A DNA stretch of 64,000 bases, taken from the NCBI RefSeq assembly GCF_003383615.1, contig NZ_QNUL01000002.1, forward strand, positions 434,001 through 498,000, written 5' to 3'. This DNA comes from Dyadobacter luteus (lineage in GTDB: Bacteria; Bacteroidota; Bacteroidia; Cytophagales; Spirosomataceae). A program made the translations under genes and the position numbers. This document shows, in pieces, positions 46,005-54,165 of the stretch (position 1 is its first letter; each line of letters opens with the position of its first letter). Under the pieces are notes generated by a model that was not told where the DNA came from, did no database searches, and saw nothing but the letters and a program-made list of their open reading frames with translations.

Positions 46005-46042
46005 CAAATCCCCCGGATCATAAAACATAACCGGAGGATTTG
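46005..46042 (-). terminator. hairpin after the small HMA-like gene
   Basis: CAAATCCCCCGG (46005-46016) and CCGGAGGATTTG (46031-46042) pair with one mismatch around a 14-base loop, 19 bp after the stop of the 46062 gene. Confidence 0.65.
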
Positions 46043-46061
46043 AAGGTTTGAAAGGCAGGTA

Positions 46062-46337
46062 TCAGCAAACCGGATAAAATTTGGTTTCGTGCATCATCAT
46101 TTGCACCGCAGTGGGCTGTTCGTCCTGTAAAATCTCTGCTAAATAGCCCATTCCCCCAAGTAAACGGATAATTCCTGCGGCAGGTACGGTACCCGATTCG
46201 GACTGGATACGAAGTACTTTATCGCAATCCTCCAGATCAAAACTGGCTTTCAGAATGCGAAAATGCAGATGTATTACTTCCATCACAATGCCTGCAATAT
46301 GTGGCTCGACGATATTTGTTTTAAATACTTCAATCAT
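46062..46337 (-). CDS. small HMA-fold-like protein without CxxC
   Basis: 91 residues. The N-terminal EVFKTNIVEPHIAGIVMEVI and FDLEDCDKVLRIQS have the beta-alpha-beta spacing of heavy-metal-associated domains, but the metal-binding CxxC is absent. Part of the C-terminal region may be an extra tail. Function is unknown. It follows the DoxX gene by 41 bp on the same strand and may be cotranscribed. Confidence 0.5.
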   Translation of the reverse strand: MIEVFKTNIVEPHIAGIVMEVIHLHFRILKASFDLEDCDKVLRIQSESGTVPAAGIIRLLGGMGYLAEILQDEQPTAVQMMMHETKFYPVC

Positions 46338-46378
46338 TTGAAATGGATTTACGGTCAGATCAAAGCAAGTTGTCCGGG

Positions 46379-46759
46379 CTACTGTTTTGCTTTGAACAGA
46401 GGCACATAACTTTGACGGTGATAATAGGCCAAAAACAGATGAGCAATCAGCAGGAATATTGCCACAGGAAGCCCGTCAGGCATCATGACAAGGTGATAAA
46501 CAAAAATGTGGACGGTGACAGGGAACAAAACCACCAATGCAAGAGGAATAAAGAAACCGGAAAGCAGTGCCAGTCCGCACACAAGCTCTATCACCTTTAG
46601 CATAGGAATAAAGTAGCCGGTTACCATCAGACCATCATTGAAGGTTTTCACATCGCCGGTCAACGGCGGGGCTTGTACCAGATTAAAAAGCACGACAACT
46701 GCCGAAGCGACGTAAATAAAACCCAGCAGGCTTCGAACAATGATTACGGCGATTTTCAT
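46379..46759 (-). CDS. DoxX-like four-helix membrane protein
   Basis: 126 residues with four hydrophobic helices. RSLLGFIYVASAVVVLFNL, MLKVIELVCGLALLSGFFIPLALVVL and FPVTVHIFVYH match the DoxX/DoxD-like family. Its role is not certain; members are linked to redox or respiratory membrane functions. Confidence 0.78.
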   Translation of the reverse strand: MKIAVIIVRSLLGFIYVASAVVVLFNLVQAPPLTGDVKTFNDGLMVTGYFIPMLKVIELVCGLALLSGFFIPLALVVLFPVTVHIFVYHLVMMPDGLPVAIFLLIAHLFLAYYHRQSYVPLFKAKQ

Positions 46760-46861
46760 AAATGTTCAGTTTAAGTGTTGAAAAAGAGCTTTGTAAGACT
46801 CCTGCATCATAATGGTCTGATAAATTGCGGAGCTGTTTATAATAAGTTCAGGTTATGCGGT

Positions 46862-47266
46862 TCAGTCTGCTGTGAGGCGTACCAGGCAGAGTACATGGTC
46901 GTCGTAATACCACTCCAAACATGGGAAAGTGACATCTAGACGCGGATCAGAGAGCATTTTCATAAAAGTTTCACCGATTTGAGCAGGGTTTTTCATCCAA
47001 TCACGAATTTCTTCGGAAAGATATGTGCCTGTAGTAACCGTAAAGTCTTCAAAATGATGATGTTCGTCTGAAAAAAGCTTGTTTATGGCAGCTTTATAGA
47101 TTATCTCACCGTTAGGTCCCTGATACGATATTCCGTACCAATCTCTTTTATCACATTCTGAAATATTTTGCTGTAGTGTATCGAAAGCCTCCTGAATGCC
47201 GTCCGGGAATTTTTTAGCCTGAAAGCAGATCAATTCCACGTTTTGTTTCCATTCGTATTTTTCCAT
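46862..47266 (-). CDS. hypothetical protein, GyrI-like ligand-binding candidate
   Basis: 134 residues, cytosolic. The pattern WYGISYQGPNGEIIYKAAINK and the ending LEWYYDDHVLCLVRL resembles small effector-binding proteins of the GyrI/AraC-ligand type, but only weakly. No partner is evident. Confidence 0.5.
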   Translation of the reverse strand: MEKYEWKQNVELICFQAKKFPDGIQEAFDTLQQNISECDKRDWYGISYQGPNGEIIYKAAINKLFSDEHHHFEDFTVTTGTYLSEEIRDWMKNPAQIGETFMKMLSDPRLDVTFPCLEWYYDDHVLCLVRLTAD

Positions 47267-47574
47267 GGTTTATCTGGTTTAGAATTTTCGAAATATATCT
47301 CTTTTATCAAAACGTTGTTGTCACATAGTCAGTCAGATGTGGAATAATTTACGGCTCTCTGATGATACTGGTATTGTTATGCAAACTAACAATACTGTCA
47401 ACAGATTTGCGGATGGAATTCGAGACAACGAAAGGGGGGAGACAGGACATCTGTGCGAGGAATATCTCAATATCAAGTACTGGATTTATGCAGTACTCTT
47501 AACATTGAGGTAATATATAAATATAAAAAAATGCTGAACTTTGTTAGTTACTACTGACACTGATATATCTAACT
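47267..47574. other. 308-bp intergenic region before the porin gene
   Basis: AT-rich near the porin. It contains the inverted repeat GTATTGTTA (47371-47379) / TAACAATAC (47387-47395) with a 7-base gap, a possible regulator site. No gene was recognised. Confidence 0.45.
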
Positions 47575-48897
47575 ATGAAGAAGTGGATCTTCGGACTCCT
47601 TTTTGCAATTTCTTTTCTTAATTCTTCCCAATTACGCGCTCAGCGATTTCTAATGGATCTGGTGGATACCACCAATCAAATGGGTAAGGGAATGTTATCT
47701 ATCTACGAACGCTACGACCGGGTGAGAATGAGTGGTTATATTCAGCCACAATATCAGGTGATTAGCAGCGAGGGTGCTGAGTCATTTAACGGCGGAAATT
47801 TCTCTCCGGCTTCCAATAATCGTTTTATGTTGAGAAGGGGCAGGCTCAGGGTTGATTACGCTCACCTGAACAAGCAGGGAAATGCTACATCCTATTTTGT
47901 TTTTCAATTTGACGGTACCGAACGTGGGGTGGTAATCCGGGATTTCTGGGGCAGGTTCTATGAGAATAAATTTAAGGTGTTTGCTCTTACTACAGGGATG
48001 TTTGCGCGCCCGTTTGGTTACGAGGTCAATCTTTCGTCGGCCAACAGGGAAACGCCTGAGCGGGGACGTATGTCACAGCTGCTGATGAAAACAGAACGTG
48101 ATATAGGTGCGATGCTTACCATTAATGACCGCAAGGCAGGCAGCAATTGGGCAAATTGGAAGTTGGATATAGGTGTTTTCAACGGACAGGGTATGGCAGG
48201 ACCTGTTGATTACGACAGTCATAAAGACTTTATTGGCAGGGTCAGTCTGAAACCAACCAAAATGAAATTTCTGTCAGGAGGTATCTTGTCAGCGGGTGTT
48301 TCGGGTTATGCCGGAGGTATTACAAGCCAATCGAATGTGTTATATGAGACCCGCGATAAAGGGGGGAGATTTGTGATGCAGCGCGATTCATCATTAACCA
48401 ACAACCGAAAGATTGCACCACGGCAGTATGCCGGAGCTGATTTTCAGCTTGTGTTTCCCAATCGCAAAGGAGAGACAGAGTTCAGGGCGGAATACATGCG
48501 GGGAAAGCAAACGTCCACTTTTGGAACCAGTGAAACTCCCGGTACCTATCCTGCGACCAACGGGATCAAGGATCCTTTGTACATCAGAAATTTTGACGGC
48601 GCGTATCTTTATTTTTTACAACATCTGGGCAGCGAAGAGCATCAGGTTGTTTTTAAGTATGACTGGTACGACCCAAATAGGCAGGTTTCTGGTCAGGAAA
48701 TTACCAGCGAAGCCGGTTTCAGTAAGGCTGATCTGTTGTACAAAACACTTTCAATGGGATATGTTTATTACGCCAATCCATCTTTGAAATTTATGTTTTT
48801 CTACGATGTAGTTAAAAATGAAAAATCTGGATTGGAAGGATTCACTTCTGATGTTCCTGACGATATATTTACCTGTAGGGTTCAGTATAATTTTTAG
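47575..48897 (+). CDS. phosphate-selective porin O/P family protein
   Basis: 440 residues with a signal peptide (MKKWIFGLLFAISFLNSSQLRAQ). The OprO/P pattern is GYIQPQYQVISSEG, NRFMLRRGRLRVDYAHLN and TTGMFARPFGYEVNLSSANRETPERGRMSQLL; the last strand ends TCRVQYNF with a terminal Phe. An outer-membrane channel for phosphate or similar anions. It ends 6 bp from the convergent YjbQ gene. Confidence 0.88.
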   Translation: MKKWIFGLLFAISFLNSSQLRAQRFLMDLVDTTNQMGKGMLSIYERYDRVRMSGYIQPQYQVISSEGAESFNGGNFSPASNNRFMLRRGRLRVDYAHLNKQGNATSYFVFQFDGTERGVVIRDFWGRFYENKFKVFALTTGMFARPFGYEVNLSSANRETPERGRMSQLLMKTERDIGAMLTINDRKAGSNWANWKLDIGVFNGQGMAGPVDYDSHKDFIGRVSLKPTKMKFLSGGILSAGVSGYAGGITSQSNVLYETRDKGGRFVMQRDSSLTNNRKIAPRQYAGADFQLVFPNRKGETEFRAEYMRGKQTSTFGTSETPGTYPATNGIKDPLYIRNFDGAYLYFLQHLGSEEHQVVFKYDWYDPNRQVSGQEITSEAGFSKADLLYKTLSMGYVYYANPSLKFMFFYDVVKNEKSGLEGFTSDVPDDIFTCRVQYNF

Positions 48898-48903
48898 AGA
48901 AGT

Positions 48904-49326
48904 TTACTCACCCCAGATTGTCACCACAATATTTCGTGCTCCGCCTTGATCGCGGTGTTCGCACAGGTATATTCCCTGCCACATGCCAAGGGCAAGACGG
49001 CCATTTCTAACGGGTATCATTACAGAGCTCCCCAAAATGGAAGATTTAAGATGTGCAGGCATGTCGTCTGAGCCTTCGTAGTCGTGTTGATACTCAGGAT
49101 CATTTTCAGGCACCGACTTGCTGAAATACATCTCAAAGTCCATTCTCACGGTCGGGTCTGCATTTTCATTAATCGTAAGAGATGCGGAAGTATGCTGTAT
49201 GAAAACCTGACACATGCCCATTCTGAAAGTACCCACATCAGACAGCTCGCTCAAAATTTCTTCTGTGATCAGATGAAATCCTCTTCTTCTTGCACGTAGC
49301 CTGATTGATTTTTGCGCGATTCTCAT
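48904..49326 (-). CDS. YjbQ/UPF0047 family protein
   Basis: 140 residues. The conserved metal-site sequences QVFIQHTSASLTINENADP and EGSDDMPAHLKSSILG, with RLALGMWQGIYLCEHRD, are complete. Members have thiamine-phosphate-synthase-like activity in vitro; the cellular role is unclear. It starts 23 bp after the NYN gene stop, on the same strand. Confidence 0.92.
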   Translation of the reverse strand: MRIAQKSIRLRARRRGFHLITEEILSELSDVGTFRMGMCQVFIQHTSASLTINENADPTVRMDFEMYFSKSVPENDPEYQHDYEGSDDMPAHLKSSILGSSVMIPVRNGRLALGMWQGIYLCEHRDQGGARNIVVTIWGE

Positions 49327-49349
49327 AATTGTACCAGATGTATTGCCTC

Positions 49350-50105
49350 TTATCTTGCCTTTACATAAAAATGGGATGTATTGTTTTTGCCGGTTGGCCG
49401 CTCCTCAACCTGGAAAACCTTGATTGAACGTATCAGGTCCAGCAGCTTTTTGTGTCCGTAGTTTCGGGGGTCAAAATCGGGCATCTTTTTCAGGATCATG
49501 TTACCTAACACGCCAAGAAAAAGCCAGCCATCTTCGTCGGCAATATCGTTAATACTTTCTGAAATGAGTCGGATCAACCTTTTGTCGATCTTTGCGACCG
49601 GATTGGCTTCCTCTTTGGTAACTGTTTTTGCAGCTTCCGGAATTAAAGTTTCCTGTTTAGCCTCTTTTTTGAGAATTTCAATGTATATGAACTTGTTACA
49701 GGCAGCAATGAAGGCAGCGGGCGTTTTTTTCTCGCCTATGCCAAAAACCAGCATTCCGGCCTCGCGCAGACGTGTTGCCAATCTGGTAAAATCGCTGTCG
49801 CTCGAAACGATACAAAAGCCATCTACCCGGCCCGTGTAGAGAATATCCATTGCATCAATGATCAGGGCGGAGTCAGAAGAGTTCTTGCCCGTCGTGTAGC
49901 TGTACTGCTGAACAGGTGTGATCGCGTTTTCAAGAAGAACAGTCTTCCAGCCTGAGAGCGTCGGCTTTGTCCAATCACCATATATGCGCTTGAAGGTTGG
50001 AGTGCCATATATGGCAAGCTCTTCCAGCATTCCTTTGACGTTGGAATACGGCACGTTGTCGGCATCTATCAATACTGCCAGCTTTAATTCCTTCGGATTT
50101 TCCAT
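49350..50105 (-). CDS. NYN-domain RNase-like protein with LOTUS/OST-HTH domain
   Basis: 251 residues from MENPKELKLAVLIDADNVPY. The PIN-like NYN nuclease has acidic residues in IDADN, SDSALIIDAMDIL and VSSDSDFTRLA. The C-terminal OST-HTH/LOTUS domain spans about 170-245 (LIRLISESINDIADEDGWLFLGVLG). LOTUS domains bind RNA, often G-rich. It probably processes RNA; the target is unknown. An upstream in-frame TTG is rejected in favour of the ATG at 50105. Confidence 0.87.
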   Translation of the reverse strand: MENPKELKLAVLIDADNVPYSNVKGMLEELAIYGTPTFKRIYGDWTKPTLSGWKTVLLENAITPVQQYSYTTGKNSSDSALIIDAMDILYTGRVDGFCIVSSDSDFTRLATRLREAGMLVFGIGEKKTPAAFIAACNKFIYIEILKKEAKQETLIPEAAKTVTKEEANPVAKIDKRLIRLISESINDIADEDGWLFLGVLGNMILKKMPDFDPRNYGHKKLLDLIRSIKVFQVEERPTGKNNTSHFYVKAR

Positions 50106-50144
50106 AACCAAAGTTAAAGGAAAGAGGATAGAAATGATAAGGGT

Positions 50145-50183
50145 ATGAAAAAAGGGAGAAAAAGACGATTGCCAGTTTCTCCC
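50145..50183 (-). terminator. hairpin between S9 peptidase and NYN genes
   Basis: GGGAGAAA (50154-50161) and TTTCTCCC (50176-50183) with an A run at 50148-50153 that reads as a T run on the minus strand. It ends the S9 peptidase transcript. Confidence 0.6.
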
Positions 50184-50209
50184 TATTTGAAGCTCAATTG
50201 TATATTACC

Positions 50210-50240
50210 CGTCTGCACACTTTCTAGTGGGCTGAACGGA
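50210..50240 (+). repeat. REP-like repeat R1, copy with compensatory change
   Basis: CGTCTGCACACT then AGTGGGCTGAACGG around a TTCT loop. The inner stem CACT/AGTG replaces the CGCT/AGCG of other copies, preserving pairing. Confidence 0.7.
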
Positions 50241-50262
50241 TAGTTGACGCCTTAATTCCTGC

Positions 50263-52617
50263 CTACATCTTCTCCTCAAACAATTTCAGAATTCGCTTGT
50301 ACTCATCCGTCCACGAAGAAGGCTCTACAAAACCGTGGTCTTCCATAGGGTAGGAGGCAAGTTCCCAGTTGTTTTTGCCCAATTCGATAAGTCTTTGAGA
50401 CAGGCGTACCACATCCTGATAATGCACGTTTACATCGACCATCCCATGACAGATCAACAAATGGTTCTTCAGCCCTTCCGCATGATAGATCGGAGAGCTT
50501 TTACGGTAAGCCAGACTGTCAGTTTGCGGTTCATTCAGAATATTGGCAGTGTATCCGTGGTTGTAAGCTGCCCAGTCAGTAACAGGACGAAGTGCAGCCC
50601 CGGCTTTGAATACATCAGGAGTAGTGAACAGGCCCATCAAAGTGATAAATCCACCGTATGATCCACCGTAGATACCGATTTTCTGTGGGTTAATTCCATA
50701 TTTTTTTACAAGCCATTTTGCGCCGTCTGTATTGTCGGTAAGATCTTTTCCACCCATAAAACGGTAGATGCCCGTTCTCCAGTCGCGGCCGTAACCTGCA
50801 CTGGCACGATAGTCCATGTCCAATACAGTGTAGCCAAGATCAGTCAGCAGGTTATGGAACATATACTCACGGAAATACTGGCTCCACCATTTATGCGCAT
50901 TTTGAAGGTAACCGGCTCCGTGAACAAATATCACCGCTTTGCCATTCGATTTTTTTGGTTCATACACGCGGGCATAAATGTCTTTACCATCCGTTGCTTT
51001 AATGGTCACAACCTTCGCTTCCCGCCATTTGTAGGAAAAGAATTCTTCCGATGTTGACTTGGTAATCTGCTCGGCTTTGGCGGCAGGTTTGTTTTCCATA
51101 ACAAACAGTTCCCATGGATTGGTACTATTGGAGTACCGTACTGCAAGTTTGGTTTCATCAGGTGATACTTTCACTTCATATGCACCAGTCAGTTGGGTGA
51201 TCCGCGTGCGTGCTCCGCCTTTCACAGACATACTGTAGAAGTGTTTTTCTCCCGGATGAACCTCATTGGTAATCAGGTAAAATGTTTTCTTGTCATTCGA
51301 AAGTTGCACGTCCTGAATTTCGAAGTTACCGTTGGTGAGTTGTGTTTTCTTACCGGTTTTAATATCAACTGTATACAGGTGAGAGTAACCTGTTGCTTCG
51401 CTTTGGAAGTAGAAGGTATTGTTGTCGAGCCACCCCAGTTGTCCACCCGAAAATCCGCCTATGCCGGGTCCGCCGATCCATGCTTCATCGCGCTGACGGT
51501 CCAGTAGCCTTAATGTCAGCGAGTCAGCATTAAGTGCCATGATCCAACGGTCTTTGTTGTCCTGAGCGGTGACAACGACAATAGCACTAGCCCCATCTTC
51601 GGACCAGATCGGGGCGGCGACCATCACTTCACGCTCTTTCTTTTTCCAGGCGCTGTCCTGTTTTGGATAATCTTTCAGGTAATCAGGTTTGTCATTAATT
51701 CCAGGAATAAGCTTCATGCTTACCTTTCTCGCTGTATCTTTTTTTACATCATACACCCAGAACTCGTGGCTCGTGGCAGGCGCGCCTACTTTGGTTCTTG
51801 CAGGAAGATCTTCCGTAAATCCGGATTCAGTTACGTAATTAGGTACAATTGTGGATTTAGCTGCTTTATCAGGTTGAGATAAGCGGTAAGTAACAAATCT
51901 GCCGTCGGGACTCAATTTTACGTTACTGGCTCTTTTCTCACCAATATAAATCTCCTTTGGAGAGTCGGCCTTCTCTGCCTCATCGATTTTTTTACCGGCA
52001 TCCTTTTTCTCTTTGCGCTCTTTCAGAACCTGAAACATGGCGAGCTGATCGGTCTTCAGGAACTTCTCTTCGTCACTTAATTTCGGATCTGATTTTTTAC
52101 TGCCTGTTTTGAAATCAGTATGCTGAGCCAAGGTGCCACTTTCCAGATCAACACTGAATAGATTATTGTTTTTTTCGAAAACAATCTTTTTTTCATCACC
52201 GCTAAATGACGGGTTACTTTCGCGTTCAACAGTTTTGGTCAGCTGTTTTGTGCTGAAGTCTTTACAATCTGTTACGAAGATGTCTCCGTTTTTAGCATAA
52301 ATACGAAGTGTACGGGCGCGGTTGTAAATTCCTTCGGAGGAAGGGATTTGTTTCCTGTCGGTAGCACTTACTTTGCCCGTTTTTTTCTCTGAAAGGTTGT
52401 AGGAATAAAGCGAGTCCGACAAATTTTTGTCCGGATTCCAGTCAAAGTAGATTTGCTTTGAATCAGCAGACCAGGAAACGTTCGAAGGAGAAGTTCCGAT
52501 CCACATTTTGGGATCCCGCATGATTTTCTCTACAGTGAGTTTAGAGAGTTTTTGTGCCTGCACACTGGCAGAATGCAGAAGAAAAAGTAGTAAAATGGAT
52601 TTTAAAAAGTATTTCAT
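50263..52617 (-). CDS. S9-family prolyl peptidase (DPP-IV/acylaminoacyl-type), secreted
   Basis: 784 residues from MKYFLKSILLLFLLHSASVQAQ, a signal peptide. A WD-like beta-propeller covers about 60-540, then the alpha/beta-hydrolase domain has Ser653 in IYGGSYGGF, Asp in HGMVDVNVHYQD and His in YPMEDHGFVEP. It cleaves peptides in the periplasm. The longer frame from 52794 adds 59 residues unrelated to the family. The gene is divergent from the 52735 gene. Confidence 0.9.
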   Translation of the reverse strand: MKYFLKSILLLFLLHSASVQAQKLSKLTVEKIMRDPKMWIGTSPSNVSWSADSKQIYFDWNPDKNLSDSLYSYNLSEKKTGKVSATDRKQIPSSEGIYNRARTLRIYAKNGDIFVTDCKDFSTKQLTKTVERESNPSFSGDEKKIVFEKNNNLFSVDLESGTLAQHTDFKTGSKKSDPKLSDEEKFLKTDQLAMFQVLKERKEKKDAGKKIDEAEKADSPKEIYIGEKRASNVKLSPDGRFVTYRLSQPDKAAKSTIVPNYVTESGFTEDLPARTKVGAPATSHEFWVYDVKKDTARKVSMKLIPGINDKPDYLKDYPKQDSAWKKKEREVMVAAPIWSEDGASAIVVVTAQDNKDRWIMALNADSLTLRLLDRQRDEAWIGGPGIGGFSGGQLGWLDNNTFYFQSEATGYSHLYTVDIKTGKKTQLTNGNFEIQDVQLSNDKKTFYLITNEVHPGEKHFYSMSVKGGARTRITQLTGAYEVKVSPDETKLAVRYSNSTNPWELFVMENKPAAKAEQITKSTSEEFFSYKWREAKVVTIKATDGKDIYARVYEPKKSNGKAVIFVHGAGYLQNAHKWWSQYFREYMFHNLLTDLGYTVLDMDYRASAGYGRDWRTGIYRFMGGKDLTDNTDGAKWLVKKYGINPQKIGIYGGSYGGFITLMGLFTTPDVFKAGAALRPVTDWAAYNHGYTANILNEPQTDSLAYRKSSPIYHAEGLKNHLLICHGMVDVNVHYQDVVRLSQRLIELGKNNWELASYPMEDHGFVEPSSWTDEYKRILKLFEEKM

Positions 52618-52734
52618 GGATTTGGGAAATGGTTCATTGAGACAGTTGGTGTCTTTTCTATTTTGGTTTCCTAAATGTACAGATTTCGGTGTTATTTTTA
52701 CCTCATAGTTACATGAATGACGATTCCTCATCAA

Positions 52735-53706
52735 ATGAAAAAAGCCGTATTCAGCTCGATTCTGATCATATTCGCTTCTCTCGCCCAGGCTCAAACCTTA
52801 GAGTTTACTTTTCTGGACAGCACCTTCACTACCATGAAGCCAGCCGGTCAGTTGCATGGCATTTCAGCTATTGAGTATCTGCCCGCCAGCAGCCAATGGC
52901 ATTTGGCAACAGACCGCGGAGCCTATTTTGTTTTGGATAATATCCGGGACCTAAGGGATTTCGATAAAAGGGCCAATACTACCTTTGCCAAATCAACCAA
53001 TAATTGGTTTGAATCGATCAGGTTCGATAAGAAAACTGGGCGGTTTTTCTATTCTGTTGAAAATGAATTCGAGCCGGGATGGGAGAATTTGGATACAACC
53101 ACATTCGTGGCTTACTACGATAATTTTCCTCCAAAAGGTAAACCTCACTACCTCATTCCTCCCATGCACTTACCTTTCGATAACAAAGGAATCGAAAGTA
53201 TGGCAGTGACGGATGACGGAACGGTTTGGATAGCGCCGGAGTCTGGTTGGGCTGGTGAAACCAAGGTGGAGCAGGATACGATCCATTTCATGCGATTTGA
53301 CAAACAGGGAGATGGCTATCAAACAGCAAAACCGTATAGCTACCTGATTGACAGAAAGGGTTGTCCAAACAGCCCGACAGAATATCTGGGAGCGATATCA
53401 GAGATTCTATCTGTTAATGAAAATCAGCTTTTGGTGCTGGAACGATGTTTTGACAACGGTCCGGGAGGTAGCAATGTAGTGAAGGCGAAACTCTGGAATG
53501 TAACCATACAGGGAACTCATTTGAAGAAGGATAAAGAACCAGCTTTTGATTTTGACACGGGACTGCCCTTCGTGCCCGACAATCTGGAAGGAATGGCATG
53601 GTGGCCTACGGAAGATGGTAAACGCAAACTGATATTGGTGAGTGATGACAATCCGGGTCTGAAGAATAATCAGCGTACACAGTTTATTCTTTTACAGGAA
53701 AAGTAA
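52735..53706 (+). CDS. secreted esterase-like-phytase family protein
   Basis: 323 residues from MKKAVFSSILIIFASLAQAQ. The pattern GISAIEYLPASSQWHLATDRG, KGIESMAVTDDGTVWIAPESG and LPFVPDNLEGMAWWP is the esterase-like activity of phytase (phytase-like beta-propeller) family. It is probably periplasmic or secreted. Whether it releases phosphate from inositol phosphates is not shown; the link to the iol operon is only suggestive. Confidence 0.82.
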   Translation: MKKAVFSSILIIFASLAQAQTLEFTFLDSTFTTMKPAGQLHGISAIEYLPASSQWHLATDRGAYFVLDNIRDLRDFDKRANTTFAKSTNNWFESIRFDKKTGRFFYSVENEFEPGWENLDTTTFVAYYDNFPPKGKPHYLIPPMHLPFDNKGIESMAVTDDGTVWIAPESGWAGETKVEQDTIHFMRFDKQGDGYQTAKPYSYLIDRKGCPNSPTEYLGAISEILSVNENQLLVLERCFDNGPGGSNVVKAKLWNVTIQGTHLKKDKEPAFDFDTGLPFVPDNLEGMAWWPTEDGKRKLILVSDDNPGLKNNQRTQFILLQEK

Positions 53707-53739
53707 GTTGTTATAATACATTGAGATTTCGAATTAGAA

Positions 53740-54010
53740 TGGTGGCATTCCTAAATGCGGTCAGGCATGTATCGACCCATGTTTGGATGCCTCTATTTTC
53801 TATCCGAGATTACATCCCTACTGGATTCAGGCTTCAATTAGGGTATGTGTTTCTACCAAAATAACATCGCTACGCGATTGCCTTAGTTGATAATTGGTGA
53901 TGTTAGAAATGCCGTCAGGCATGACATTTCGGTAGTACGTATAACAGGTGTACGATACAAAATGCCGTTAGGCATGTAATCGACATTAGTGTCCGAAACG
54001 ACATTATTTT
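53740..54010. repeat. block of small GGCAT hairpin repeats between two genes
   Basis: Three imperfect copies with the palindromic core ATGCCGTCAGGCAT occur at about 53751-53776 (ATGCGGTCAGGCAT), 53906-53928 and 53959-53985 (ATGCCGTTAGGCAT). Other hairpin elements of a related style, ATCCCTACTGGAT (53815-53827) and ATCGCTACGCGAT (53867-53879), lie between them. The 459-bp gap from 53707 to the M1 gene holds no credible gene. Confidence 0.65.
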
Positions 54011-54165
54011 ACATCAAAAACATAACTCCAAACAGCTCCTACTGCTTTAAATGGCACAAAAAATCAAGTTGCAGACCTTTCTAAAGGGAAAAAACCTTAA
54101 CTTGCTATTTGCCTGGATTGAGAGCCAGTCCGGGCGAATACCTGTAATTTAATAGTTTGTTACCC

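Noticed and set aside
50263-53706. S9 peptidase plus phytase-like gene as one functional unit
   Set aside because: The genes are divergent and their families are unrelated; only the shared spacer links them.
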